Source: CAJQQK01 sp049116495
GTDB lineage: Bacteria > Pseudomonadota > Alphaproteobacteria > Rhizobiales > Hyphomicrobiaceae
Length of the DNA stretch: 64,000 nucleotides
Assembly: GCA_049116495.1 (NCBI GenBank)
Contig: JAGDYV010000043.1
Coordinates: 17,327-81,326 of the forward strand
Direction of reading: 5' to 3'
Part shown: in pieces, positions 27,359-36,112 of the stretch
Numbering within the stretch: the first letter of the stretch is position 1
Layout of the letters: every line of letters starts with the position of its first letter
Notes under the pieces: model-generated
The model's database searches: none
The model's input: only the letters and a program-made list of their open reading frames with translations
What the model was told of the DNA's origin: nothing
Made by a program: the position numbers and the translations under genes

Positions 27359-27728
27359 CTTGATCCATCGCGTTGATTGCCGGTGTCGAGCGGCAAGTCT
27401 GTCTTCACGGCAATCAGTCGTCCGACTTCATACATCAAGATGACCGCTCTGTAACTTCATGGTGAAGCCGTACGGCAACACCTGTTTGCTGCCGTTACGA
27501 CTGTCAGCGCCTTGGTCATCTGACCATCCTGCTGATCGCTGCGAGGTCAGATCAAAGACAAGACCCACACGAGTAGACGGTGTCGTAATGTCTCAGATGT
27601 TCACTGAAGCTAGTGCTAAGGTGGCGACACGCCGGGCGACTGTTTAGAGCGACCATATCGCAGTAGCGGCAATACAACTTGTTGCGGGCTTCGAACCGGA
27701 ATCGCCAAAGTGAGATTGAGAGCTTGCA
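27359..27728. promoter_or_regulatory. divergent intergenic region with GGTCA half-sites
   Basis: 370 bases separate the DHA2 exporter and the EamA gene. A dyad GGTCA-TC-TGACC occurs at 27514-27525 and a third GGTCA at 27545-27549; ATCTGACC (27518-27525) and GGTCAGAT (27545-27552) form a perfect 8-bp inverted repeat. These could be an operator. I see no gene and no clear -35/-10 pair. Confidence 0.4.
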
Positions 27729-28604
27729 TTGCCAATACACCAGACCAGACTCGGCGTCGTCTATTTGCTGGCGGCAATCGGCTTGATTTCTTTGGTCGAC
27801 ACGATTTGCAAATTCTACACCGGTGAATTGCATGCGGTCATGCTGGCTTGGGGATACTTTGTTGCAATCACCTTCTTCGTGGCTGGCTATTTCGGCGCTC
27901 GTCGGCAATTCTCGTTGTTTCGCTGCAATCGGCCCGGCCTGCAGATCGCGCGTTCCGGCTTCCTTGTTGGATCAATCTCCAGCCTGTTCGTTAGCCTTAC
28001 CTATTTGCCGATCGCCGAGGCCACCGCTATCGGCTTTACCGGGCCGCTGTTTATCACAGCTCTTTCGGTCCCGCTGCTCGGCGAACGCGTGGGATGGCAT
28101 CGTTGGCTCGCGGTGGTCGTCGGTCTGGCGGGCGTGCTTGTGATCGTGCGGCCTGGCAGCGATGTCTGGCATTGGTCGGCGGGTATGGCGCTGCTCGGTG
28201 CGGCCTGCTTCGCCATTTTCCAAATCATAACGCGTCTGCTCGCAAACCAGGATCGCCATCAAACGACACTGATCTACACAAGTATCGGTGGCACCGCATG
28301 GGCCAGCTTGCTTGTGCCCTTTTTCTGGACGACCCCGACGATCAATCAGATCGCGATGTTCCTTGCCATCGGTGCAATGGGAGCCGGTGCGCATTTCGCG
28401 ATGCTGCAAGCATTTGCGAGAGCGGAGGCATCTTTGCTGGCGCCGTTCAACTACAGCAAGCTCATCTGGGTCACGATCTTGGGCTATTTGGTATTCGGCG
28501 ACCTGCCTGGTTTCAACACATTGATGGGCAGCTCAATCATCGTTGCGGCCGGCCTATACGTCCTCTACCGCGAGGGACGACGACCGACGGAAGCCATCAG
28601 CTAG
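27729..28604 (+). CDS. EamA/DMT family transporter
   Basis: Inner-membrane porter of 291 residues with ten hydrophobic segments in two EamA repeats of five. Loop motifs TAIGFTGPLFITALSVPLLG and the second-half FARAEASLLAPFNYSKLIW are standard for RhaT/RarD-like metabolite or drug exporters. The start seems to be a TTG at 27729, since the following in-frame ATG would remove the first helix. It is divergent from the DHA2 exporter. Substrate unknown. Confidence 0.87.
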   Translation: MPIHQTRLGVVYLLAAIGLISLVDTICKFYTGELHAVMLAWGYFVAITFFVAGYFGARRQFSLFRCNRPGLQIARSGFLVGSISSLFVSLTYLPIAEATAIGFTGPLFITALSVPLLGERVGWHRWLAVVVGLAGVLVIVRPGSDVWHWSAGMALLGAACFAIFQIITRLLANQDRHQTTLIYTSIGGTAWASLLVPFFWTTPTINQIAMFLAIGAMGAGAHFAMLQAFARAEASLLAPFNYSKLIWVTILGYLVFGDLPGFNTLMGSSIIVAAGLYVLYREGRRPTEAIS

Positions 28605-28752
28605 TACGGGCTGCGCTAGGGAGAATTGGGTTCTATGGCTGGCAGAAAGTAACAGACAACATCTGGGTAATGATCTTTGGGTAAGGTGCTATCGCGCTGC
28701 CTGTGGTTGGCCTTGGATTGACCTAAGGTTTGTAAATTGGAGGGTCCACACC

Positions 28753-29541
28753 GTGAAAGACGGTTTCCGAGCCATATGCCTTTCGATCGCCGCCGCAACG
28801 AGCGTTCTGCTGACTGGAGCCGGTGAAGCACCACGCCTGGGGAAGAATGCCGAATTTATTGATGACATTCCGGATGTCACTCAAACGGCGGCCAGAGGAC
28901 CGGCATACGGCGATGGTCAACAGTTTTGTGCCCCGGCAGCGGCAGCGAATTCGTTGAGCTGGTTGGCTGGTTCCGGCGATGCAGAAGCATTGATGCGAAA
29001 ACTTTCATCGAACGAATTCATGAATACCAGCCTTAAGAATGGTACGGGCGCGTCTGGCTTTTTACGCGGCGTTGGCCGCTATGCGCGGGCAACGTTCGGA
29101 AGCTACAAGCGCCTCGAATTGCGCGGATGGCGAAGTTTGAAGGGCAATCTGAAGAATCTCCGAGGTAGTGAAACAATTACGCCCGAATGGCTTGCTAAAG
29201 GTGTGGGAAGAAAATCAACGGTGTGGATGAACATTGGTTGGTACAAATATAGAAAATCGACAAATGCTTACTGGCGAATTGGCGGACATTGGGTAACGTT
29301 GGTCGGGTACGATTTTACAAAGAGTACTCAATTGATCATCCACGACCCTGCGCCGAGGGCTGGAGCTGGCTTCAAGAACCATTTTCTGGTGATCTCGACC
29401 GTCGACAGCGGGACCTTGCAAGGTCGCAAGCAGCGATTGCCGCGCCCAGCTGTTGGCTCAATCAGAATCGAACGTGGCTTGCACATTAAGCCAGGAGCTA
29501 CCGTTGCTCTGATTGACGCTGCCATACGGTTGGAACTGTGA
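28753..29541 (+). CDS. secreted papain-like cysteine peptidase (C39-like), predicted
   Basis: A 262-residue exported protein. The start is a GTG at 28753 with a strong GGAGG 9 bases upstream; the open frame before it is not protein-like. Residues 1-26 form a Sec-type signal. A papain-like triad is visible: oxyanion Gln56/57 and Cys59 in DGQQFCAPAAAANSLSWL, His179 in IGGHWVTLVGYDF, and Asp198 in IIHDPAP. This arrangement is seen in C39-like predicted peptidases. No transporter or peptide partner is adjacent. The gene is clearly AT-richer than its neighbours (77 GC in 180 bases over 29161-29340), suggesting recent acquisition. Substrate unknown. Confidence 0.6.
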   Translation: MKDGFRAICLSIAAATSVLLTGAGEAPRLGKNAEFIDDIPDVTQTAARGPAYGDGQQFCAPAAAANSLSWLAGSGDAEALMRKLSSNEFMNTSLKNGTGASGFLRGVGRYARATFGSYKRLELRGWRSLKGNLKNLRGSETITPEWLAKGVGRKSTVWMNIGWYKYRKSTNAYWRIGGHWVTLVGYDFTKSTQLIIHDPAPRAGAGFKNHFLVISTVDSGTLQGRKQRLPRPAVGSIRIERGLHIKPGATVALIDAAIRLEL

Positions 29542-29656
29542 TGCTGGACAAGTAGTCGGCAGTTTCATGTCGATGGTGCTGGGCAGAACGCCCTTTGAAT
29601 GCCGCCCGCACACGCGAATTGCCGTTAGATCGGTTGATTGAACCTCTCGCAATGCA

Positions 29657-30859
29657 TCAAAGAAACGTCATTGTGTCCGGCTCCAGCCCGAGGAGGTGTC
29701 GACCGATTGTCGTGAAGTTTTGCACGCGTGCCTGGGTTTGTTGCGATGCCGTGTAGGCATCGCGGAGGCGCCGCTCGAAATGATTGTCCGGGAATATCGC
29801 ATCATTGCCGGCATGACGGTAGGCGTCCGTAATGATCTCGACGGCTTCATGGATGGTGTGCACGGTTGCAAGTTTCATCGTGACACGGTCGTCGAGCGTA
29901 ATTTCTCCGGCGGCTGCGACATTGCGATAGACCTCATCGGCGGTCATATGAAGATAGGCTCGCGCTGCGCGGTAACGGCCTTCTGTGCGTGCCAACTGCG
30001 ACTGAAAAACGGAACTGTCCCGGAGCAATGCCCCCGAACCGCGAGGCGTCTTGGTGCTTGCCAGGTGCTGTAGATCATCGAGGATGCCGCGCGCAATGCC
30101 AAGCTGCAAGGCTGCAAAGCCAACGCCATATGCCAGCGATGCGGAGAACAGATAGAGTGGGCCGGTTTCGCTAAGTTCGTCCAAGTTTTCGCGGTCGATT
30201 GTTTCTTCTTCGGGCACGAACAAATCTTCTACCGAGAATGTGTTGCTGCCCGTTCCCTTGAGGCCCATCACGTGCCAGACGTCCGTGACGGTCGCCTTTT
30301 CGCGGGGCAATATAAGGGTCCGGTCGAGTTGGCGGCCATCGGCGCGATTGCGCGGGCTGCCGTCGGCCTCAAAGATGCGGCTATGCGCGCCAAGCAGCGT
30401 CGCGTGCATGCAACCACTATTGAACGGCCAGGTTCCGGTGACGCGATAACCGCCATCGACGGCGACGGCCTTGCCCTGCGCGCCCGCACCCCAGGCGAGG
30501 ACCGCATTTGATGGCCCGAACAAGCGTCTTGCGACTTCGTTGTTCAGAAATGCCGCGCTCATGGCGCAGCCCGCCCCCTGGCTCAGGCACCAGGTCGCGC
30601 TGGCATCGGCCGTTGCGACGATTTCGAGAAGCTCGGCGTGGGTGCGCAGGTCGATTTCGTCGCCCCCGACCGATTTCGGCAGGAGCAGGCGGAACAGCCC
30701 GGCAGAGTGGAGAGCTGCGACGACGTCATCGGGCAATTCACGGGCTTGCTCGATCCGAGGCGCTGCATCTCGCAGAACCGGAACGACGCTTTTGGCTCGC
30801 TCAAGCAATTGGGCTCGTGTGCCATGATCCCGTTGCAGGTCAGTCATCCTTGTTGCCAT
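29657..30859 (-). CDS. acyl-CoA dehydrogenase-fold flavin monooxygenase (group D)
   Basis: A 400-residue protein of the acyl-CoA-dehydrogenase fold. It lacks the EGT catalytic segment and instead ends with AGNDAIFPDNHFERRLRDAY and a TQARVQNF helix, as in the two-component flavin-dependent hydroxylases and N-oxygenases related to DszC/HpaB-type enzymes. WCLSQGAG, TGTWPFNSGC and DVWHVMGLKGTGSN are typical of that branch. It would use reduced flavin from a separate reductase; no reductase gene is adjacent. Start at 30859, with an alternative ATG at 30847. It is followed on the same strand upstream by an aldehyde dehydrogenase gene 287 bp away. Confidence 0.8.
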   Translation of the reverse strand: MATRMTDLQRDHGTRAQLLERAKSVVPVLRDAAPRIEQARELPDDVVAALHSAGLFRLLLPKSVGGDEIDLRTHAELLEIVATADASATWCLSQGAGCAMSAAFLNNEVARRLFGPSNAVLAWGAGAQGKAVAVDGGYRVTGTWPFNSGCMHATLLGAHSRIFEADGSPRNRADGRQLDRTLILPREKATVTDVWHVMGLKGTGSNTFSVEDLFVPEEETIDRENLDELSETGPLYLFSASLAYGVGFAALQLGIARGILDDLQHLASTKTPRGSGALLRDSSVFQSQLARTEGRYRAARAYLHMTADEVYRNVAAAGEITLDDRVTMKLATVHTIHEAVEIITDAYRHAGNDAIFPDNHFERRLRDAYTASQQTQARVQNFTTIGRHLLGLEPDTMTFL

Positions 30860-30995
30860 CCTTGATGCGTCGGCTGTTCGTGCCAGGGCTGATCAAGGTT
30901 ATTGTATAGGCGTGGTGACTGTCAGCGGAAAAGTTGTCCGCGCCCCTGCCAACCATATGCGTGATTGAGCGAGGTTAATTTTTCGGAGGCTTCAC

Positions 30996-31193
30996 GTGTC
31001 GTTCGATATGTATTTGCTGACTGAACTGGTCGATAAATCAAGACAAAACGGGCGATCAGACGATCACCTCTTCCGCGACCTTCCGCAAACTGCGTTGTCG
31101 CTCATTCGATATTCGCAGTGCCACGTGAACCGCAAGATACCGATCATCATCGCATCACGAAAGGATTGGCCAGTGGCTCATCGGATGTGTTGA
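30996..31193 (+). CDS. possible small ORF, 65 residues, unknown
   Basis: A GTG at 30996 is preceded at 6 bases by a strong GGAGG ribosome site, opening a 65-codon frame beginning MSFDMYLLTELVDKS. It overlaps the 3' end of the convergent aldehyde dehydrogenase gene by 47 bp. I know no relatives. The good ribosome site is the only reason to list it; it may be chance. Confidence 0.25.
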   Translation: MSFDMYLLTELVDKSRQNGRSDDHLFRDLPQTALSLIRYSQCHVNRKIPIIIASRKDWPVAHRMC

Positions 31194-32631
31194 GCCAAAC
31201 CGTTTTTGGGCGCGTGTAATCATAAACCGCCTGCATGCCGCTTTCGCGGCCGTAACCTGAGTCTTTGAAACCGCCGAACTCCGCGATCGGCGAGACCATC
31301 CGATACGTATTGACCCAGACGATGCCGGCATGGATCGCCTTGGTCATGCGGAGAGCCCGGGCGTTGTCACGCGTGAAGATGCCAGCTGCCAGGCCGTGGC
31401 GTGTATCGTTGGCAAGAGAGACGACCTCTTCCTCTGACGTGAAACGCAAAACACTCAGGACGGGCCCGAACAATTCCGTGTCAACGAGGCGCAATTTTTG
31501 GTCGGGGCACGCGATGATCGTTGGTTCAAAAAACAGACCCTGACCGGGTTCATTGGGACGTTTACCGCCCGTCAGCACCGATGCGCCTTCGGAGACGGCG
31601 CCAGCAATTTCACTTTCGATACGTTGCAGTTGGCCGGTGGTTGCGAGTGGGCCCATTTGTGTGTCATCGGCCAATGGATCGCCAATACGGATCGCCTGAG
31701 TTCGGGCCAGCATGACATCGAGAAACTCATCTGCGATTCTGTCATGCAGATAGAGCCGAGAGCCTGCGACGCAGCTTTGGCCCGCAGCACCGAAAATTCC
31801 GGCGATCGAACCATTGACTGCGCTATCAATGTTGGCATCGTCAAACACGATGAACGGCGACTTTCCACCAAGCTCAAGTGAGACCTGCGCAAAATTCTCG
31901 GCCGAGTTGCGCACCACATGACGCGCGGAAGAGGGCCCGCCGGTGAAGCTGATACGGGCAACAAGCGGATGCGTGGTCAGTGCCTGGCCGCAGGGTTCAC
32001 CGTGACCGGTGACCACGTTGACAACGCCCGGTGGAAATCCCGCTTCTTCGACCAGCTTGGCAAACTCGAGCATCGGCGCCGAAGCGTGCTCGGAGGCTTT
32101 CAGGACAACGGTGTTGCCTGCCGCCAGTGCCGGGCCAATCTTGACGGCAACCAGAAAGAGCTGCGAATTCCAGGGGACGATGGCTGCAACAACGCCAAGC
32201 GGTTCGCGCATCGTCATTGCAATCATGTCGGGCTTGTCGATCGGCAGTGTTGCGCCCTGGATCTTGTCTGCGCAGCCGGCGTAAAATTGAAAGAATTCGG
32301 CGATATACTTCGCCTGCCAACGTGTTTCGCTCAGCAACTTTCCCGTGTCGATTGTTTCGGTTCGCCCGAGGTCTTCGGAGTGATCCGCCAGAAGCTCGGC
32401 GAGGCGGCGGAGATAGCGCCCGCGCTCGGTCGGCGTTGCGCTGGCCCAGGCCCCTTCTCGCAGAGCTCGGTCGGCAGCCTGCACGGCACGATCGACATCC
32501 ATGGCGGTCGCTTCAGGGATCTCGGCCCAGGCTTGCATGTTGGCTGGATTAACGCTCTCGAAGGTCTTGCCATCCGCTGCATCGACCCAACACCCGTCGA
32601 TCAACATTTGGTAGCGTCTGAGAGCGCTCAT
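31147..32631 (-). CDS. aldehyde dehydrogenase (NAD(P)+-dependent)
   Basis: A 494-residue member of the ALDH superfamily oxidising an aldehyde to a carboxylate. The nucleophile is Cys287 in GAAGQSCVAGS and the general base Glu253 in SLELGGKSP; IVPWNSQLFLVAVKIGPAL is the coenzyme-binding region, and the end contains the usual PIAEFGGFKDSGYGRE. It is closest in look to the betaine/phenylacetaldehyde group. The ATG at 32631 is preferred, as an open frame to 32745 adds a non-conserved tail. It is divergent from an alpha/beta hydrolase gene across about 110 bp. Confidence 0.92.
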   Translation of the reverse strand: MSALRRYQMLIDGCWVDAADGKTFESVNPANMQAWAEIPEATAMDVDRAVQAADRALREGAWASATPTERGRYLRRLAELLADHSEDLGRTETIDTGKLLSETRWQAKYIAEFFQFYAGCADKIQGATLPIDKPDMIAMTMREPLGVVAAIVPWNSQLFLVAVKIGPALAAGNTVVLKASEHASAPMLEFAKLVEEAGFPPGVVNVVTGHGEPCGQALTTHPLVARISFTGGPSSARHVVRNSAENFAQVSLELGGKSPFIVFDDANIDSAVNGSIAGIFGAAGQSCVAGSRLYLHDRIADEFLDVMLARTQAIRIGDPLADDTQMGPLATTGQLQRIESEIAGAVSEGASVLTGGKRPNEPGQGLFFEPTIIACPDQKLRLVDTELFGPVLSVLRFTSEEEVVSLANDTRHGLAAGIFTRDNARALRMTKAIHAGIVWVNTYRMVSPIAEFGGFKDSGYGRESGMQAVYDYTRPKTVWLNTSDEPLANPFVMR

Positions 32632-32743
32632 GACTAACATCCCTTGCGGTTTATCTCTCGCCATCTCGTCGGTGCAGTATAGCGGCTCGGGTACGGAGCG
32701 GCCAGACGGTAAGAGCGTGCGCAGACTGGAAGCAGAGGACATC

Positions 32744-33547
32744 ATGGCAACGGTTACAAGAGGCGGTACGCGCTACAGTTTAGAGGGTGCCGGTAACGCG
32801 ATGCCCGTCGTACTTGTGCACGGGCTGGGTTTGAACAGAGGCATGTGGCAATGGCAAACCGATGCCCTGGCTCAGCGGTACAAGGTGATTACCTACGATC
32901 TCGTTGGGCACGGTCAAACGCCCGCCGGTGGCGATGTGCCGACCCTTGCCGCGCTCTCGGAACAACTGCGTGAGTTGCTCGACCATCTGAACATCGAGCG
33001 GGCGGCTGTTGCCGGGTTTTCGCTTGGCGGCATGATCGTCCGCAGGTTCGCGATGGATCACCCGGACCGGCTCTGGTCGCTCATCATCTTGAATTCGGCA
33101 CACGCGCGCACAAGTGCCGCGACGAAAGCGGTACAGGACCGTGTTGACCAGGCGCGTCGCGACGGGCCATCCGCGACGGTCGGTGCCGCATTGGATCGCT
33201 GGTTTTCGGAACCCTATCGCGTGCGCCATCCCGAGGTCATGGCGCAGATCCGAACCTGGATCATGGCGAATGACAATCAGGTCTATCCGGGCAACTACCA
33301 GTTGCTGGTGGATGGCGTTGACGAGTTGATTGCCCCCGACCCGCCGATCGCGTGTCCGACGCTTGTGATGACCGGGGCGGACGACTTCGGCAATTCGCCA
33401 TCGATGAGCGAAGCCATCGCGGGAGAGATTGCCGGTGCGCGATTGGTCATTCTTGAAGGCCTCAGGCACATGGCCATGGTTGAGGCACCGGATGTGTTCA
33501 ATCACGAGCTGGTGTCGTTCCTCGATGACGTGTCGCGCACGAGTTAG
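32744..33547 (+). CDS. alpha/beta hydrolase
   Basis: A 267-residue alpha/beta hydrolase with oxyanion HGLGLNRG, nucleophile Ser93 in GFSLGG, an acid in MTGADDFGNSP and a His in LEGLRHMAMVEAP. It belongs to the 3-oxoadipate enol-lactonase/esterase-like group. The ATG at 32744 follows AGAGGA and begins MATVTRGGTRY. It is divergent from the aldehyde dehydrogenase, and the two may act in one route. No lid domain distinctive enough to give a substrate. Confidence 0.87.
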   Translation: MATVTRGGTRYSLEGAGNAMPVVLVHGLGLNRGMWQWQTDALAQRYKVITYDLVGHGQTPAGGDVPTLAALSEQLRELLDHLNIERAAVAGFSLGGMIVRRFAMDHPDRLWSLIILNSAHARTSAATKAVQDRVDQARRDGPSATVGAALDRWFSEPYRVRHPEVMAQIRTWIMANDNQVYPGNYQLLVDGVDELIAPDPPIACPTLVMTGADDFGNSPSMSEAIAGEIAGARLVILEGLRHMAMVEAPDVFNHELVSFLDDVSRTS

Positions 33548-33727
33548 AAGAATCATGACGCGCTGTCATCGAATTCATGCCCAGGCAGAGCAGTTGAACG
33601 GAGCAGCGGCGCGCCATGTCAATCGTTGCCATATTCGTTTGGCAAACACACGGCGAGCATATCCGCCAATGATATGATTGATCGATATTGGATCGCATTG
33701 CGATCTATTGCCTTGTAAGGAAACTTG

Positions 33728-34906
33728 ATGCCGCCACCGTTTGAAGCGACCGAGTATGAGAATCGCCAGCAGCAAGCGCGCAATGCCCTGGCCGGGCTCG
33801 GCATGGATGCGATGGTCATCGGTGATCCTGCGAACATCAACTGGCTGACAGGCTTTGATGCCTGGTCATTTTATACGCCGCAGATCTTGATCATCGGCCC
33901 CGAAATCGGCCCGGTATGGATCGGTCGCGAGATGGATGCGGGGGCTGCCGCGTTCACCACCTATTTGAAGCCCGATCAGATTGTTCCCTTTGCAGAAGAA
34001 CTCGTCCAACAAGATGCTGCGCATCCTGCTCAGTTCATGGCGCAATGGATGCAGCAGGCCGGTCTCGATGGCGAAACGATCGGCTACGAGAGTGACGTCT
34101 ACTACTTTTCCCCGGCCCTGTTGGCCCACTTGCAAACGGGGCTTCCCAACAGCGCCTGGCTTGACGCGGACCTCTTGATCAACTGGTTGCGCGTGGTCAA
34201 GAGCCCGGCGGAGCTCGAATTTCTTGGCCAGGCAGCCACGATTGCAGGGTGTGCCATGCAGACCGCCTATGATGGCGTCCGGCCGGGGATGCGCCAGTGC
34301 GATCTGATGGCAGAAGTCGTTGCCGCCCAGATACGGGGTACGCCTGATTTTGGCGGCGACATGACGGCCCTTCATCCGTTGGTTCTTGCCGGCGAAGCGG
34401 CAACCACAGCTCACCCCATGTGGACCGACGCACCTTTCGAGGCGGATCAGACGGTGGCATTCGAGTTGGGCGGTTGTCGCAGACGTTACAATGCCGGCCT
34501 TGCCCGCACGGTTCATCTTGGCCGGCCTCCCGACAAGCTCGTCGAGACGGCGAAGGCTGTTGAAGAAGGCATGGAGGCTGTCATCGATGTGCTGCAATCC
34601 GGCGTAACCGGCGAGTCGACACATGCTGCCTGGCAGAATGTGCTTGATCGCTATGGGCTTGAGAAGAAGAGCAGAATTGGCTATTCGATTGGCGTCGGTT
34701 ACGCGCCTGATTGGGGCGAACACACCATCAGTCTGCGCCCGGGTGATACGACACCAATTCCGGAAAACGCGGTCCTCCACGTCATTCTCGGCATGTGGAT
34801 GTCGGACTGGGGCATGGAGTTGAGCGAAACAATTCATGTCCGTGAAAATGATGCGGTTTGTTTGACGAACTTTCCGCGGAATGTCTTTGCGAAATCGCAA
34901 TTCTGA
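33728..34906 (+). CDS. M24-fold protein, creatinase/ectoine hydrolase-like, metal ligands lost
   Basis: A 392-residue pita-bread protein: N-terminal creatinase domain with NINWLTGFDAWSFY and a C-terminal M24 domain. In metallo-aminopeptidases the two metal aspartates lie in VDLG and SDxTRT. Here the matching positions are Glu246 (FELGG) and Gly257 (YNAGLART), so a dinuclear metal site is unlikely. The pattern IGVGYAPDWGEH followed by LRPGD is typical of the creatinase / DoeA (ectoine hydrolase) branch, which hydrolyses C-N bonds without metal. AAGGA precedes the ATG at 33728. Substrate unknown; a PhyH dioxygenase of EctD-like type lies 9 kb away but no ectoine genes are nearby. Confidence 0.8.
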   Translation: MPPPFEATEYENRQQQARNALAGLGMDAMVIGDPANINWLTGFDAWSFYTPQILIIGPEIGPVWIGREMDAGAAAFTTYLKPDQIVPFAEELVQQDAAHPAQFMAQWMQQAGLDGETIGYESDVYYFSPALLAHLQTGLPNSAWLDADLLINWLRVVKSPAELEFLGQAATIAGCAMQTAYDGVRPGMRQCDLMAEVVAAQIRGTPDFGGDMTALHPLVLAGEAATTAHPMWTDAPFEADQTVAFELGGCRRRYNAGLARTVHLGRPPDKLVETAKAVEEGMEAVIDVLQSGVTGESTHAAWQNVLDRYGLEKKSRIGYSIGVGYAPDWGEHTISLRPGDTTPIPENAVLHVILGMWMSDWGMELSETIHVRENDAVCLTNFPRNVFAKSQF

Positions 34907-35140
34907 TGGCCATCGAAGCCGGGCCGGACGGCCGCAAGAAGCACCGCGACGTATGGCGTTAGAAGGGCGATGCTCTGTTAAGCATTCGCAGTGCGGCCTT
35001 GATGTTTTCGTTTCGAGTCACGTCATAGTATGATCGCCGACTGTGCTATGACTGGATCGCTGCCGTCGGCATTGCAGTTGTCAGGCATCTCGGCGAGACC
35101 GCCAAACGGGCCGAGACCCAACTTGAACGGGAGAGAAGAT

Positions 35141-36112
35141 TTGAATGACGCCAACGCAGACAGGTTCACGTCCGTCGAAGATATCATCGAGGGACTGGGC
35201 AGCGTCTCCTATATCGCGTCGCGTCAGATCGCAACTGCCATCCTCATTGCTACGAATTTGGACAAGCCGGTTCTTGTCGAAGGCTCTGCCGGCGTCGGCA
35301 AGACGGAACTGGCGCTTGCAACCGCTGCGTGCTTGGATGTCCCTTTGATCCGGATGCAGTGCTACGAAGGTCTTGATGAGTCGAAAGCGCTCTATGAATG
35401 GAAGTACGGCAAGCAGTTGCTCTATACACAGGTCCTCAAGGACAAAATCGGCGACGTATTGCAGGATGCCGATGATCTCTCATCAGCGATGGGCCGTCTG
35501 CACGACTTCACCGATGTGTTCTTTTCCGAGCAGTTTCTGGAACCGCGGCCCTTGCTCAAGGCGCTGCAGGAAGATGCCGGCGCCGTCCTGCTGATCGACG
35601 AGGTGGACAAAGCCAATGAGGAATTCGAAGCGTTCCTGCTGGAGGTGCTCTCGGCGTTCCAGGTGACCATTCCTGAGATCGGCACGATCAAGGCGAAGAA
35701 GCCTCCGATCGTTTTTCTAACTTCCAACAACACCCGGGACATGGGCGATGCGCTCAAGCGCCGCTGCCTCCACCTCTACATCCCGCTGCCGGACGCTCGT
35801 CTTGAAGAGCGCATCGTCGCCGCTCGTGTGCCGGATATCAATGCGCGCCTGCGTCGACAACTGGTGCACTTCGTACAGGCTTTGCGTGAGGTCGACCTCA
35901 AGAAGCTGCCTTCCATCAGTGAGACCATTGACTGGGCGCGCGCGCTGGTTTTGCTGCATGCCGATGAACTCGACGCCACGATCGTCCGTGATACGCTCAA
36001 CGTGCTGTTGAAATACGAAGACGACATGGCTGCGGCCCATCGCAGCGTCAATGAAATGGTTGGGAAATCCGTGCAGGCAGCGGGAGCGGTCGGACGTGCA
36101 ACGACCACTTGA
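35141..36112 (+). CDS. MoxR-family AAA+ ATPase
   Basis: A 323-residue AAA+ protein of the MoxR group. Walker A GSAGVGKT is at residues 49-56 approximately and Walker B AVLLIDEVDKA near 150; sensor 1 is FLTSNNTRD and the arginine-rich region ALKRRCLHLYIPLPD follows. MoxR ATPases act as chaperones that insert cofactors or activate metalloenzymes with a VWA partner. The start is a TTG at 35141 with GGGAGAGA upstream, since no in-frame ATG matches the family beginning FTSVEDIIEG. It overlaps the VWA gene by 17 bp. Confidence 0.88.
   Translation: MNDANADRFTSVEDIIEGLGSVSYIASRQIATAILIATNLDKPVLVEGSAGVGKTELALATAACLDVPLIRMQCYEGLDESKALYEWKYGKQLLYTQVLKDKIGDVLQDADDLSSAMGRLHDFTDVFFSEQFLEPRPLLKALQEDAGAVLLIDEVDKANEEFEAFLLEVLSAFQVTIPEIGTIKAKKPPIVFLTSNNTRDMGDALKRRCLHLYIPLPDARLEERIVAARVPDINARLRRQLVHFVQALREVDLKKLPSISETIDWARALVLLHADELDATIVRDTLNVLLKYEDDMAAAHRSVNEMVGKSVQAAGAVGRATTT

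Noticed and set aside
28543..28752. Upstream extension of the secreted peptidase frame
   Set aside because: A GTG with strong GGAGG at 28753 begins a normal signal peptide; the upstream part overlaps the EamA gene end and is not protein-like.
33548..33727. Possible small gene or RNA between the hydrolase and M24 genes
   Set aside because: Short overlapping frames only; no ribosome site, hairpin or RNA signature.
33866..34900. 344-residue minus-strand open frame
   Set aside because: Antisense to the M24-fold gene, which has family motifs and a ribosome site; the antisense frame has neither.
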